64,000 nucleotides of DNA from Argopecten irradians (taxonomy: Eukaryota > Mollusca > Bivalvia > Pectinida > Pectinidae): the NCBI RefSeq assembly GCF_041381155.1, contig NC_091144.1, positions 20,903,544-20,967,543 of the forward strand, read 5' to 3'. Of this stretch, positions 50,278-60,556 are shown one piece after another. Position 1 is the first letter of the stretch. Each line of letters starts with the position of its first letter. The translations under genes and the position numbers were made by a program. Below the pieces are notes generated by a model, which made no database searches, was not told the origin of the DNA, and saw only the letters and a list, made by a program, of their open reading frames with translations.

Positions 50278-51368
50278 CAGTGGCGTAGGAAGATGAAACG
50301 TAATGGGGGGGGGGGGGGGGGCAAAGGTCCTCAATATTTTAACCCCCCCCCCCCCCCCCCCCCCCCCGCCGCACCTACAGGAGGAGATTAACAACCATAT
50401 ATACTTTTTATATACTTTTTTTAAATATCATTAAATATAATCCTTGTACACATTTATTGACAGTAGGGTCGCTAAAAGGAAATTAACGAATACGCAAATT
50501 GGCCAAACTAGCGTGTGAGCGCCGATGGCGCGAGATTTTGGGGTCTGGGGGTCGACCCCGGGAAAAATATTACGATTTAGAATGGCTGAGGTGAGTTTTA
50601 CAATGTATTTTGATAATTTTGCGAGCGCGAGATTTTGGTGTTTGGGGGGTTCGGGGGTCTCCCCCGGGAAAAAATATTTATTATTACGATTTAGAATGCC
50701 TAAGATGAGTTTTGCGATGCATTTGGATGAATTTATGAGCGCCCGAAGGCGCGAGATTTTGGTGTTTTGGGGGTCCGGGGGTCTCCCCCGAGAAAAAAAA
50801 TTACGATTTAGAATGGCTGAGATGAGTTTTACGATGTATTTTAATAATTTTAAAGCGTTCTTACCATGGTAATTTTTCGATTTAAAGTAACATGCATTTA
50901 GAAATGATAATTGTGATAATTGTGTCGTTATATCATTGTGCAACCCTGCTCGATCTGAACTCAAAATGATAATGAATTAATTGTCTTGCTAAGACATATA
51001 AGCAAAGTATAATCTTTTAAGAGACATTTTTTGAAATACAAATGTAGTACGTAGAATCCCTTAATGGACATTTTCAGTGTAGTTCATGTGTATTGAATTT
51101 CTGCTATTAAAAGTTTGAACATTATGTGGTTGAACGTCTTAGGAAATTGCCGCGCAGCGGAAAATTTTTTTAGAATGAAGAACGAAAAATGTGCAGGAGG
51201 ACCCATTTTTCTTTCAAATATGCATTTTTAGAACATTTCAGTCGGCGAAAATGGGGGGGGGGCAAAAAGACATGTTTGCCCCCCCCCCCCCCGTCCTGGG
51301 GAAACGGGGGGGGGGGGGGGCAGTTGCCCCCCTGCCCCCCCCCCCCCCCCCCGCTTCCTACGCCCCTG
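50278..51368. mobile_element. hAT-like non-autonomous element with terminal G/C tracts
   Basis: Left end CAGTGGCGTAGGAAG, right end CTTCCTACGCCCCTG in inverted orientation. CAGNGGCGTAG ends are widespread in hAT-type elements. Long G and C runs lie just inside both ends (50309-50367 and 51252-51352). The interior carries three copies of a roughly 115-bp unit (GAGCGCGAGATTTTGGTGTT, GGGGGTCTCCCCCG, ATTACGATTTAGAATGGCTG) at about 50520-50860. An 8-bp target duplication is not clear. No transposase. The ORFs on both strands follow the repeat. Confidence 0.6.
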
Positions 51369-51480
51369 TACATGTTACGCAACAACATCAACAGATACGT
51401 TACTACCCCTGCCCCCCCCCCCCCCGCTTCCTACGCCCCTGTACATGTTACGCAACAACATCAACAGATACGTTACTACT
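51353..51480. repeat. Tandem duplication of the element's right end
   Basis: GCTTCCTACGCCCCTGTACA through CAGATACGTTACTAC occurs twice, starting at about 51353 and 51426, the second preceded by a new C tract. About 73 bp per copy. It likely formed by slippage or unequal exchange between C tracts. Confidence 0.8.
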
Positions 51481-52290
51481 ATGTACTTGATTACATAAGA
51501 TGACACTTTCCCACAGAGATAAATTCACATCACAGTTTGAAAAGTATATAATACTAAGTGTTTTTTTTTTTTTTTTAACATAAAAGTTTATTCATAATAG
51601 GCATGTTATCATGATACATTTTGTGTCCTCTCACAGGAGGAGATCCATTCATCATTCCCACTTTCATACATAACTAGGCCTAGAACCTACAGATTTATGT
51701 CGTGATACCTTATATTAAGGGAGGTAACTCTTAATACCACCCGGAAGTCAGTAATTTCACGCGAAACACTAGTCCGCTAAACCTGCCTATATTATTAGGC
51801 TTTTTTAATTTTTTTTTTTTTTTTTTTTGCCTAATATATAGTCAGCTCGCGGTACCTCTTAAAAATGTGAAATCGTAGGCCAGATTTGGCCTACGCTACG
51901 TCAGCGGCATATTTCTAATATATCGTCCATGCAATGCCGGGAAAACGTACACATACCTTTATATTGGGATCTTATGTACTCCTTTGCCCCCATGTTACAT
52001 CCCATTTATGAAATTAAACAACAGTGAACAATGAAATACTTCCGAGACCCTTCTATTTCACACATTTGTAATGGCCGCCGTATACACATTTAGTAGAGCA
52101 AACGGCAGCCAATCAACTTCGCTTCCGGTTTTATTTTTAAAAAACCACGTGTAGTTGAAAGATAAACAAAATTCTACCGTGCATATGCTACATGTATATG
52201 CAACGTGAATATCGCGAAAGTGATGCGGTACCAGCAATAGTCGTGTTCAATTTGAATATTTGACAACATGTCGTGTACGCGACCATGATT
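51481..52290. other. Non-coding sequence downstream of the LINE ORF2 remnant
   Basis: Contains T-rich runs (51560-51578 and 51806-51829) and no reverse-transcriptase sequence on either strand, so the missing 3' half of the LINE is not here. No gene is seen. Confidence 0.55.
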
Positions 52291-54069
52291 TTACTTTAAA
52301 AACTGTAACTGGCTAGCATTTTGTATTTGTCGTATATTAAACCCAATAAACCTATTTTTGATGTAACCATTTTGATCTGTATGTATAACTTTAGGCATTA
52401 TTTTTTTCAATCTTTGAGCTAATACAAATGCTGCAATTTTATAGTCTATATTTAGTAAGGTGATCGGTCTCCAATTTTGTAATGAAGTTTCATCATCCTT
52501 TTTGTATATTAAAGAAAGTAAACCTATTTTTTGTGACTCTGACATTTCTCCTGCATAATACCCTTCATTTAAGGCGTTGATTACATCATCTCCAATAATA
52601 CTCCAGAAATGCTCATAGAATTCTACTGTTAGACCGTCTAAACCAGGGCTTTTATTTTTTTTCATATTTTTGATAGCATGTGTACATTCAGATTTTGTTA
52701 GGGGTCCATCACAAATAGCCTTTTCCGTTTCATTTAGGGTGTTTTGACAATTTGTATTTCTGAGATATTGCTTTATAGATTCTTCATTAGGATTTTTACT
52801 TTTGTATAGGTCTTCGTAAAACAAACGAATAATATCCAGGATTTTACTCTCTTTCATTACTAATTTATTATTCTTGTCTTTAACCTTATGTATAACTTTT
52901 TTAGCTTGTCTTTGTTTTTCTAAGCCCAAAAAGTATTTATTTGGTTTCTCTCCCTTTTTTATGTATTGACATCTTGACCTAATTTGTTCACCCTGTGCTT
53001 TGTGTTCATAATATTCTTCTATTTCTTTTTCCAATATAAGGATTTGCTCTTCATTTTCCTTTTCTGATTTACTTTCATTTCTTTCATGAACCATTTTAAG
53101 TTTTTCTTCAAGGTATATAACTTTATCCTTCCTCTGTTTACTTAAATTTTTACAGTAACCAATTGTTGCTTCTTTAATTAGAATTTTTATATAATCCCAT
53201 GTTTGCCTTTTATTTAGATTACTCCTTCGACATTCTTTTTTCGCATTTACAATTACATTTTTAATTTTTTCAGTATAGTTTATGTCTTTTAGCACACTGT
53301 TGTTCATTTTCCAAATTCCCTTTCCGCGTGTTTCGCCTACATTTATCAGTTTTAGTGATATAGCCATATGATCAGTTGAGCGTATCTGAGCTGGTCTTAT
53401 ATCACAGGAGTTAATTCTATTTAAGAAATCTTTTGCTATAAGCCAGTAATCTATCCTGCTTGCTTCTTTTCCATTTTTTCTTCTCCAACTGTATTGTATT
53501 GTATTTGAGTGTTTACTTCGCCATATATCAATAAGATTAAATGATTTAATTAGATCCGTCAGACCAAACACTGGTTTTCTATTTTTGATATTATTTGTTT
53601 TTCTGTCAATTGGTTTCAGAGTTTCATTGAAATCTCCCCCAATGATATTTATTCCAACACTTAATTCATTTAAGTTTTCTTTTAATCTTTTAAAAAATGC
53701 ATTTCGTTTTATCGGCTCATTTGGTGCATAAACATTTGTTAATGTATATGTGTTATTATTTATTTTCAAGATTAACATCAAAATCCTACCATCTTCAGAC
53801 TTAAATTGATCTATCAAATTATAATGCACATTTTTATTAATATAAATTGAAACTCCTCTACTATCGCTTTTCCCAATACTATTATAGATGTGTCCATCAT
53901 ATTCTTGTTCTATCAAGGGAAATAACTCTAGAGTATAATGTGTTTCTTGTAGAAAAATTATGTCACATTTCTGTTGTTTAATATATTGTAATAGACGTTG
54001 TCTTTTAGATGAGTCTCTCAATCCCTGTGCATTCAAAGAGATAAGATGGAAATTTTTTATACCATTCAT
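52291..54069 (-). pseudogene. LINE ORF2, endonuclease and partial reverse transcriptase (L1/Tx1 type)
   Basis: An uninterrupted 592-codon frame. The apurinic-type endonuclease occupies about residues 5-240, with motifs LNAQG, QETHY, SRGVSIYI, NVYAPNEP, GGDFNET, SRIDYW and STDHMA. A linker follows, then the reverse-transcriptase fingers/palm start (KNKSPGLDGLTVEFY, NWRPITLLNIDYKIAA, HTDQNGYIKNRFIG). It stops before the YADD catalytic box, so roughly the C-terminal half of a normal 1200-residue ORF2 is missing. The motif wording is closest to the L1/Tx1 branch. It is unusual that the 3' rather than the 5' part is lost. It cannot retrotranspose on its own. Confidence 0.93.
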
Positions 54070-55271
54070 ATCTTGGTTTTTTTTTTGTTTTTTTTTTTAT
54101 ATATATGGTATTATGCTGTTAAAATGTATCTCTATTTTACATAAAATGTATGTAGTTTTGGTGTTGTATGTACACAAATAGATGTATATCTTTTTTATCC
54201 ACATTTCAAAATTTGTTATCCCCTTTGGGGGTATCATACAGTCACACCCATGTATACTAATACAGCATGTATAGTTTACATTAATGTTCACATTACATTT
54301 TACTTTGATATAAAAATACCATGATGTCATATATACACTCATATATTGCATGTACATTAGTCCTAAATATTTACATGCAAAAACCTGAATTGGTAGTTTA
54401 TTATTTACACTCTTACAAAACAACTTTTGTTTAACATTTTTACATACTTGTTTCTTTTGTTTTAAAATATTATATGTACATGCACATATTTGTTTTCCTA
54501 ATTTGAAATATACACCCATATAATGAAAGCACTTTTGCCGTTTACACATTAATACCTTGTTAATATTTACACATAATTGTTTTGTTAGTTTCTTATATAC
54601 ATCCACATACTGCATGTATATTTGTATTTTACAAATTAACATTTTGCACAAACATGGTTTTCTTGATAATTTCGTATCGATATTCATACAATATGTATGT
54701 ATGCTTATTTGTTTCTTACAAAAACCCACAACCTCAGTTCTAAGTCTTAATATGCGAAAAAAAAAACAAGTGTGTATACAATCGTATTTTCGAATGAAGA
54801 ATAAGCATTTCATATATGCAGTTTAAAAATTCTATATACACATATACACTATATATACACACAAAGTATACAATATACACATATACACTATATATACACA
54901 CAAAGTATACACATGCTTTCATCACTTTATACCATTTACTACATAGGCTGGTGCTTACATGTACTATTTTTATTGTCTCTATGTACACATATTTGCACCT
55001 ACTAGTACACCAATGTATGTTTCTGTTGCATTTTTTGATTTCCAGGTCAAAATTATTGAACCAAATATAAATTTTGTTCATTGATAATATGATTGACGTG
55101 AATATTTTGGTAAACAATATGATATATTTAAAGAATTTCTCATGTTTATACATTTTTATTTTTACATGTTTAATATTTCATATCTGTTGATTTTTTTTAT
55201 TAAATAAAACTTTCTTAACAAATTTTATTTGTTTTTTAACTTATTTTACTTACTTAATTACTGATTACTAA
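54070..55271. other. AT-rich spacer between LINE ORF1 and ORF2
   Basis: About 1.2 kb, rich in T/A on the plus strand, with a duplicated 43-bp TATACACATATACACTATAT-type unit at 54835-54915. The 238-codon minus frame (54097-54813) is Cys/Tyr/Ile/Lys-rich from AT bias and shows no domain. A spacer this long is unusual for a LINE, so it may be partly inserted sequence. Confidence 0.5.
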
Positions 55272-56529
55272 TTACTGAGGAGGGTGCTTTGTACTGTCTC
55301 TATGCACTTGTACTTGCACCTTTGTTTTTTTTGCAGGACCATCCTCCAGTGGAGAAGGTGGGGTTCTACCCTGGTGTTTCACAGTATTTGCCCTTTGATT
55401 TGTGGGAGTGTTCTCATTGTTCACTTTCATGAAATCTTCAAGGGAAAATTTTTTGACCTTTTTTTCCCTTAGACCTTTTAGCCCTTTTCTTCCTGCGTTG
55501 TGTTTTACTTGCACTCGCGCGCGAGGGAGTCTCATATGGTCTAATTGCATCATCAGATGTATCACTGTCTCTGCTGTCATCTGTGGATGTACTCGAGTAA
55601 TTGTTTATATCATTGTCATTGGTTACCGGTGCTTCATGCACTATGTCATTGCCTTCGAATTCGTGGAGGTCTTGTCGAATTTCCTCTCTTCTGTCTGGAG
55701 AAGGGAGGGACATTCCATCATACGATGCCCTGGCATATTACACTGTCGGCATACCCATGAATTTATACAGTCTCTTGCTACATGGCCTGTTTGCAAACAC
55801 TTTTTGCAGTTCATGGTGTCGGAGTTAGTGTTGTGCCCATCTGGTTTGGGCTGTTCAGCGTGGAACACTAATGCATTATATCTTCCGATTTTCATGTTTC
55901 TGGGGAGGGGGGTGGTAAGTTTTTCGGTTATCACTATCCTATCCCCTGTATCACAGTTAGTTAGTTGATTGTCAATTCTCAACTTTTCTCGATACATGGA
56001 CTTAATGTTACAGTTTAACAATGTTAGTGCCCTCTTGATCTGTCCGTCATCAGCAGATAAGGGTACATTTGACACTCTGACTCGGGATGTGTGTTCGGGG
56101 TTGTTATCCGGGCGTCTGGGGTTGGTTGATATTAATTGGACCATCTTTTTACGTATTACGATACCTGTTGTCAGGAGTTTTGTTCGGTCTGCCATGTTGT
56201 CCACGTATATTCGCCACATTTTGCCTGTCCGTTGCAGACCACATACATGGTTTGCCTCTACTTTTTCGCCGATGGCCTTGTACAGTTCTTGGTGTGTAAG
56301 CCAGTCTTTTTTTCTGCGGCTGGATTAAACCAAATATGTCTTTTTCCATTAAGAAGATTGGTTTTGCTGAGCCATATCCTTCAGCTGTATTTGGCGTATC
56401 ATTCGTTGATGCCACAATATTGGCGAAAAATGTTTCTCTCGGTCCGTTTCCCGCCATATTGTCTTCCATTGTCTGTGGGAGACTTTGTTTAGAATCCATT
56501 TTCCTCGCAAAAGGAGCACAGTTTTTCAC
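55272..56529 (-). pseudogene. LINE ORF1, zinc-knuckle nucleic-acid-binding protein
   Basis: The minus strand encodes a Gag-like ORF1 spread over three or four frames. The N-terminal part starts at 56529. A central part has an RRM-like VRVSNVPLSADDGQIKRAL. Two CCHC knuckles follow, CKKCLQTGHVARDC and CRQCNMPGHRMMEC. An acidic Ser/Asp segment and a basic KTQRRKKRAKRSKGKK tail come last (to 55272). One frame change is at an A7 run near 56305-56315, another just after the second knuckle and a third in the A-rich basic tail. Homopolymer placement means some could be assembly errors. It lies 5' of the ORF2 remnant in the same orientation, as expected for one element. Confidence 0.85.
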
Positions 56530-57737
56530 TATTTTTCAGAAATCAGTATTTCTGAACAATGTATATAGTTAATACTTCACATATATCCAAGAAATATTGC
56601 AGTATTCTCAATATTTTCAGTGAAATTCCAAAACACGTTGGAGCGGAGAGCAAAAACCCGTCACCTTGGTTCAAGGGCGTTAACTCTCCTTCGTTAATAC
56701 TAAGTGTTACAATGTTTGTGGTTTGGTCGACAAGTCACACGGTGTCATTTAAATGATGAGAGGGGTTAGTGTCGGTCAGTACGTTACCGACAGATACGTT
56801 ATGGAAAAAAAAAAACCATACCGACAGAAATTATCACGCTTGTCATAAAACATTCTAAATTAGCTTAACCACGTGGCAAGTGTCCGAGAGTTTGTCATAT
56901 TTACAAGCGGGAAGATTCGTTGCGTTCCCAGCGTTGGGAAATAAAGACAAGTTGCTTTCGAGACGGACAAATGGCTTTGAATAGAAAGAAAAGTCCAAAA
57001 CCAAAGCAAAAATTCAGTTAAAGTGTATATTTTGTGGCATTTCTAATGACAAACCTCAATTTAGTTCATTTTAACAAAGTCACTTATCTGTTATTTCCCA
57101 AAATATGATGGTTGACTGTAACAATTATAACTTTTCTATGAGGAAAGATAGGAGCCAGCCCTTTTGGATTTAAAAAGTAGAGATATTTGCCAAACAAATG
57201 ACAATACATATGAAGTTTGCTTTCAATTTTCATATTTTATGTTTTTATTTCTGGAAACATGCAAATTAGTGGAGAATGAACGTGAAAACTGATGCTGTAT
57301 CCGTCCAGAGCGGGTAAGGAACGACAACTCTAGTCTAAATCGTTTTGCTGACTCTGATGCTGAAAATAGGAACCAGTCTAACGATCACCCTTGTCAGCGC
57401 CGGTAGCTGGGATGATTTTGTGTAAATCAGTTTCGTATTTGTAGGTATGCGATTCCCTGTGTGTCAATATACGAAAAATATAATTTAATGTTATCATTAA
57501 ATTAAGCAAGAAATAATAATTGCCAACAATATGACAATTTATATATATAAAAGAATATAAGAATTCGTGTAAGTTTTACAATGGAAGAGTGCCGAGTTTT
57601 CCGAAGGAACGTCAATTCTTCCGAATGTCTCAGACTTCCTTTCGCGCTGCCAGTTTAGAAGCACGTGTTTGAGGGTAAGGTTATCATTGAAGTGTTCGCT
57701 GTTTTTTGCTATTTAGGCCCTTTTTCTTATTTAAACT
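56530..57737. other. Upstream flank of the LINE and of the SGNH ORF
   Basis: No gene seen. The first few hundred bp should include the LINE 5' UTR. CAGATACGTTA motifs near 56780 echo those at 51390-51475. Confidence 0.45.
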
Positions 57738-58286
57738 ATGCTAAGAGTTGCCATTTTAGGATCTTCGCACGTAAGGCGCATGGATCAATCCATTCCGTTC
57801 TTCTACGGAGCCACAATCTCCCGTTTTTTCTGGAGAAGTGGCGGGTTAGTGGAACACATGTATGGGTTCATGTCCGACTTACAGGCGTTTGGTCCGCAGG
57901 TCATTTTCCTACAAATCGGAGGGAATGACATTAAGGGGAATACATGTCCAGAGCATTTGGCTATGGACATTTTTTCTCTTTGTCGTGAACTCGACAGTAG
58001 GATAAGTGGCCTGAAATGTGTAATTATCGGTTCATTGTTTGTTAGACTTCGTCCACGTGGTGTGCCATCAGCTCAATATGAGTTAATGCGACAACACGTC
58101 AACGAAAGTCTGAATCGATTGGTGTACAATCGCTTTGTCTTCTGGAAGCACAAGAGGCTCGCACCTTCTTGTCTCAGTGATGATCAGGTGCACCTCAATG
58201 CTGAAGGGAACAGGCGTTTGCACCAGTCGATTAAAGGTGCTATATGTACCTTTTTAAGGGGTAATTTTAATTTTCAAAAGAATTAA
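57738..58286 (+). CDS. SGNH-hydrolase-like protein, 182 aa, intronless
   Basis: A single uninterrupted frame with the four landmarks of the SGNH/GDSL fold: GSSHVRR (8-14) in place of GDS, with S10 as the likely nucleophile; a glycine in RSGG (33-36); GGND (61-64); and DQVH (149-152) supplying the Asp and His. No signal peptide or membrane segment. The usual GDS aspartate is replaced by Ser. Small intronless SGNH ORFs are common in mollusc and cnidarian genomes and are carried by some retroelements, such as Ngaro-like tyrosine-recombinase elements and some LINEs. No reverse transcriptase or recombinase is recognisable close by on this strand. It is probably mobile-element-derived cargo; a domesticated host enzyme is possible. 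Substrate unknown. Confidence 0.75.
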   Translation: MLRVAILGSSHVRRMDQSIPFFYGATISRFFWRSGGLVEHMYGFMSDLQAFGPQVIFLQIGGNDIKGNTCPEHLAMDIFSLCRELDSRISGLKCVIIGSLFVRLRPRGVPSAQYELMRQHVNESLNRLVYNRFVFWKHKRLAPSCLSDDQVHLNAEGNRRLHQSIKGAICTFLRGNFNFQKN

Positions 58287-58386
58287 GGTAAATTTAGGGG
58301 GTGTAATGTCATTTTAAATATCATGAATCTACTAGAGATTAGATCATGAATTTTAGTTTTAACACGAGGCAATACTGACTAACTGA

Positions 58387-58572
58387 GCAGCACATGGTAT
58401 GTTACCCCACTAGTCACATTATACTGACAAATGTTGATGAACCAATAAAAAAGTTGATAGCTGAGAGTTAAGCTAGGACTCTGAGCAGTACATAGTTACC
58501 TTACGCCACTAGTCACATTATACTGACAAATGGTGATGAACCAATAATTAAGTTGATATCTGAGAGTTAAGC
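58387..58572 (+). repeat. Direct duplication of about 100 bp
   Basis: CACTAGTCACATTATACTGA then CAAATGTTGATGAACCAATA and GCTGAGAGTTAAGCT occurs twice, about 100 bp apart, with roughly 90% identity. Confidence 0.85.
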
Positions 58573-58767
58573 TTTAATTGCCATGATTATTTACTTTTGG
58601 TAATACAGAGATGGAAGTAAAACTAATTTTAAGAAATATATAGTTGTGGACCTGTGAATCGTGCAGACACAACTTGATAAAATGTATTCGTGAGGGAGGG
58701 GGAGGCTGAATGGTTAAAACAATGTTACTTCTAAGCCTGCACATCTCATTCAGCTTTAAACTGTGTT

Positions 58768-58905
58768 CGTATGGATTCTATAGTCTATATAAATGCCAAA
58801 GCTTTGTAGACAATCATGTCATAATGCATGCTAGGGCATTATAAAATGATTGTCTGCAAAGCTCACTGCTCTGGCATCTATATAGACCATAGATTCCGTA
58901 GGAAC
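58768..58905. mobile_element. Foldback MITE
   Basis: Arms GATTCTATAGTCTATATAAA TGCC ... AAAGCTTTGTAGACAATCAT and, inverted, GGCATCTATATAGACCATAG ... ATGATTGTCTGCAAAGCT surround a loop of about 30 bp (TGTCATAATGCATGCTAGGG). One long hairpin with no coding capacity. Confidence 0.7.
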
Positions 58906-58934
58906 TGGAAAATAGCTTAATACTTATATTTACT

Positions 58935-59153
58935 TTTGTTTTATTAGTTTAACGTCCTATTAACAACCAGGGTCATGTAAGGACATGCCAGGTTTGTTGG
59001 TGGTGGAAAGCCAGAGTACCCAGAGAAAAACCACAAACCAATGGTCAGTACCTGTCAACTGCCCCACATGGGATTCTAAACTCGCGACCCAGAGGTGGAG
59101 GGCTTGTGGCTTGTTTCGAGACATCTTAACCACTCGGCCACCGCGCCTCCTGA
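58935..59153 (-). mobile_element. tRNA-derived SINE (bivalve/MetaSINE type)
   Basis: The minus strand starts GGCGCGGTGGCCGAGTGGTT with the A-box TGGCCGAGTGG. It continues to a B-box-like GGTCGCGAGTTTAGAATCCC, which has a small insertion. The 3' domain ends ACATGACCCTGGTTGTTAAT and AGGACGTTAAACTAATAAAA, resembling the conserved tail shared by many lophotrochozoan SINEs. The head is Ser/Leu-tRNA-like. About 215 bp, moderately decayed. The ORFs at 58960-59200 on both strands are artefacts. Confidence 0.85.
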
Positions 59154-59259
59154 TTATAAACTCATTTGATGTTACCATGTCAGCATTAGTGACGTCATAA
59201 TGGTCACGTTTTGGGTTTCAGTTATACCACCATAGACTTTACTTTGCCTTGTCAACTTA

Positions 59260-60556
59260 GATTGTCTCTAGACGGAATCATCACATTTGAGCCAGATTTC
59301 TACTGTTTTAGTTTATATAGTACAAGTGGCAAGTGAATGTAAATGTAACAAATCAATATTCATGACTATGAGAGAACTTAATTTTGTCTAAAAGTTGGAG
59401 AATTTCCTGGCTTTTATTCTTCAACTTGTAATTTTACCAACAAAATTGACAAACATGTAAAACAAAATCTTTTTCACTTGTGTTATCCTAGTACAATACA
59501 AATATCTTAACTACACAATAAAATATAATATTCTTAGTTATAGAGTCAGTTACTGTACTTACTGACCCCAAAAAGTTAAGCCATAGAATTTGAGTAAGAT
59601 GTATAGGGACAAGGGCATATTTGGCAACAACCTGGACCTGTTAGAATCTTACATCAACCCTGAAAGTGATTGTAATGCCATGCAATGTAAGATTTCTGTA
59701 TTTGGGTACATGATCTTTGAGAATTTTATATCAACTATTATATCAAGGAATTATTTAGTTTGGAATTTTCTGTTGATCCATTTCGTGTACATGTGCATTG
59801 TTGATAGAAAATGTAGTTTCAGCCCATTAGAAGTGAGTAAAACACAGCCATATTAGATATAATAAAACAAAGGACTATGTATGGTTTGGGCCCTTTTGGC
59901 ACTCAAATCCATCAAATTTTCAAAACAGTTATTAAGTTATTAAATTGTTGTATTTGAAATATTTAGTACATCCCTGATTCAACTTTAATCACTGTTTTGT
60001 AACTATAGAACATCCTTGTACAAACTTGGTACTTACTGAGAATAACACATATGTTTGTTCAAGGATGTGCTCTATGGTTTCTGAAACAAAAAATGTCCAA
60101 AGTTGTCAAATTTTCATATTTTCATGATTCATGCAATTTTTGGATGGTTACCATGGAAACTACATCATGGCAACTACATCTGCAAAATTAAAAAGTAGTT
60201 ATTATAGTTTAACTTAATCAGGGATGTACTGTGTCAAATTTAATAATTTAAAAACAAAATGACAGTTTTGAAAATTCAAACCATACATAAAGACTTTTTA
60301 AAAGTCCTTTATCACATTAACATTATGACAAAACTAGTATCTCAAGCCATATCTTAAGACACAATGTAATAACACTAGTATGACGTCACACTATAAAAAT
60401 ATTTCATGGGTTACTGTGCTCTAGTTCATAATATTTAACCCGAGGTGGTGGTAATCAACTAATGTTACATTGCACGAGGCCGAAGGGTATTATTGTAATC
60501 TAGGATTGTCTCTGTAGACGGAAACATCACATTTGAGCCAGATTTCTACTGTTTTG
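59260..60556 (+). repeat. Pair of 52-bp direct repeats
   Basis: GATTGTCTCTAGACGGAATC then ATCACATTTGAGCCAGATTT and CTACTGTTTT at 59260-59310 recurs at 60504-60556 with four or five changes. The 59876-60292 foldback lies between them. Confidence 0.75.
59876..60292. mobile_element. Large foldback element of about 417 bp
   Basis: The left arm (ATGTATGGTTTG, ATTTTCAAAACAGTTATT, AGTACATCCCTGATT) is mirrored by the right arm (AATCAGGGATGTACTG, ATGACAGTTTTGAAAATTCA, CAAACCATACAT). An inner pair is ATAGAACATCCTTGTACAAA and TTGTTCAAGGATGTGCTCTA. No coding capacity. Confidence 0.75.

Noticed and set aside
54097-54813. 238-codon minus frame, Cys/Ile/Tyr-rich
   Set aside because: AT-rich low-complexity composition, no domain, and it sits between ORF1 and ORF2 of the LINE. 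Treated as spacer.
55402-56492. Several plus-strand frames of 70-188 codons
   Set aside because: Antisense to the LINE ORF1 with its zinc knuckles on the minus strand.
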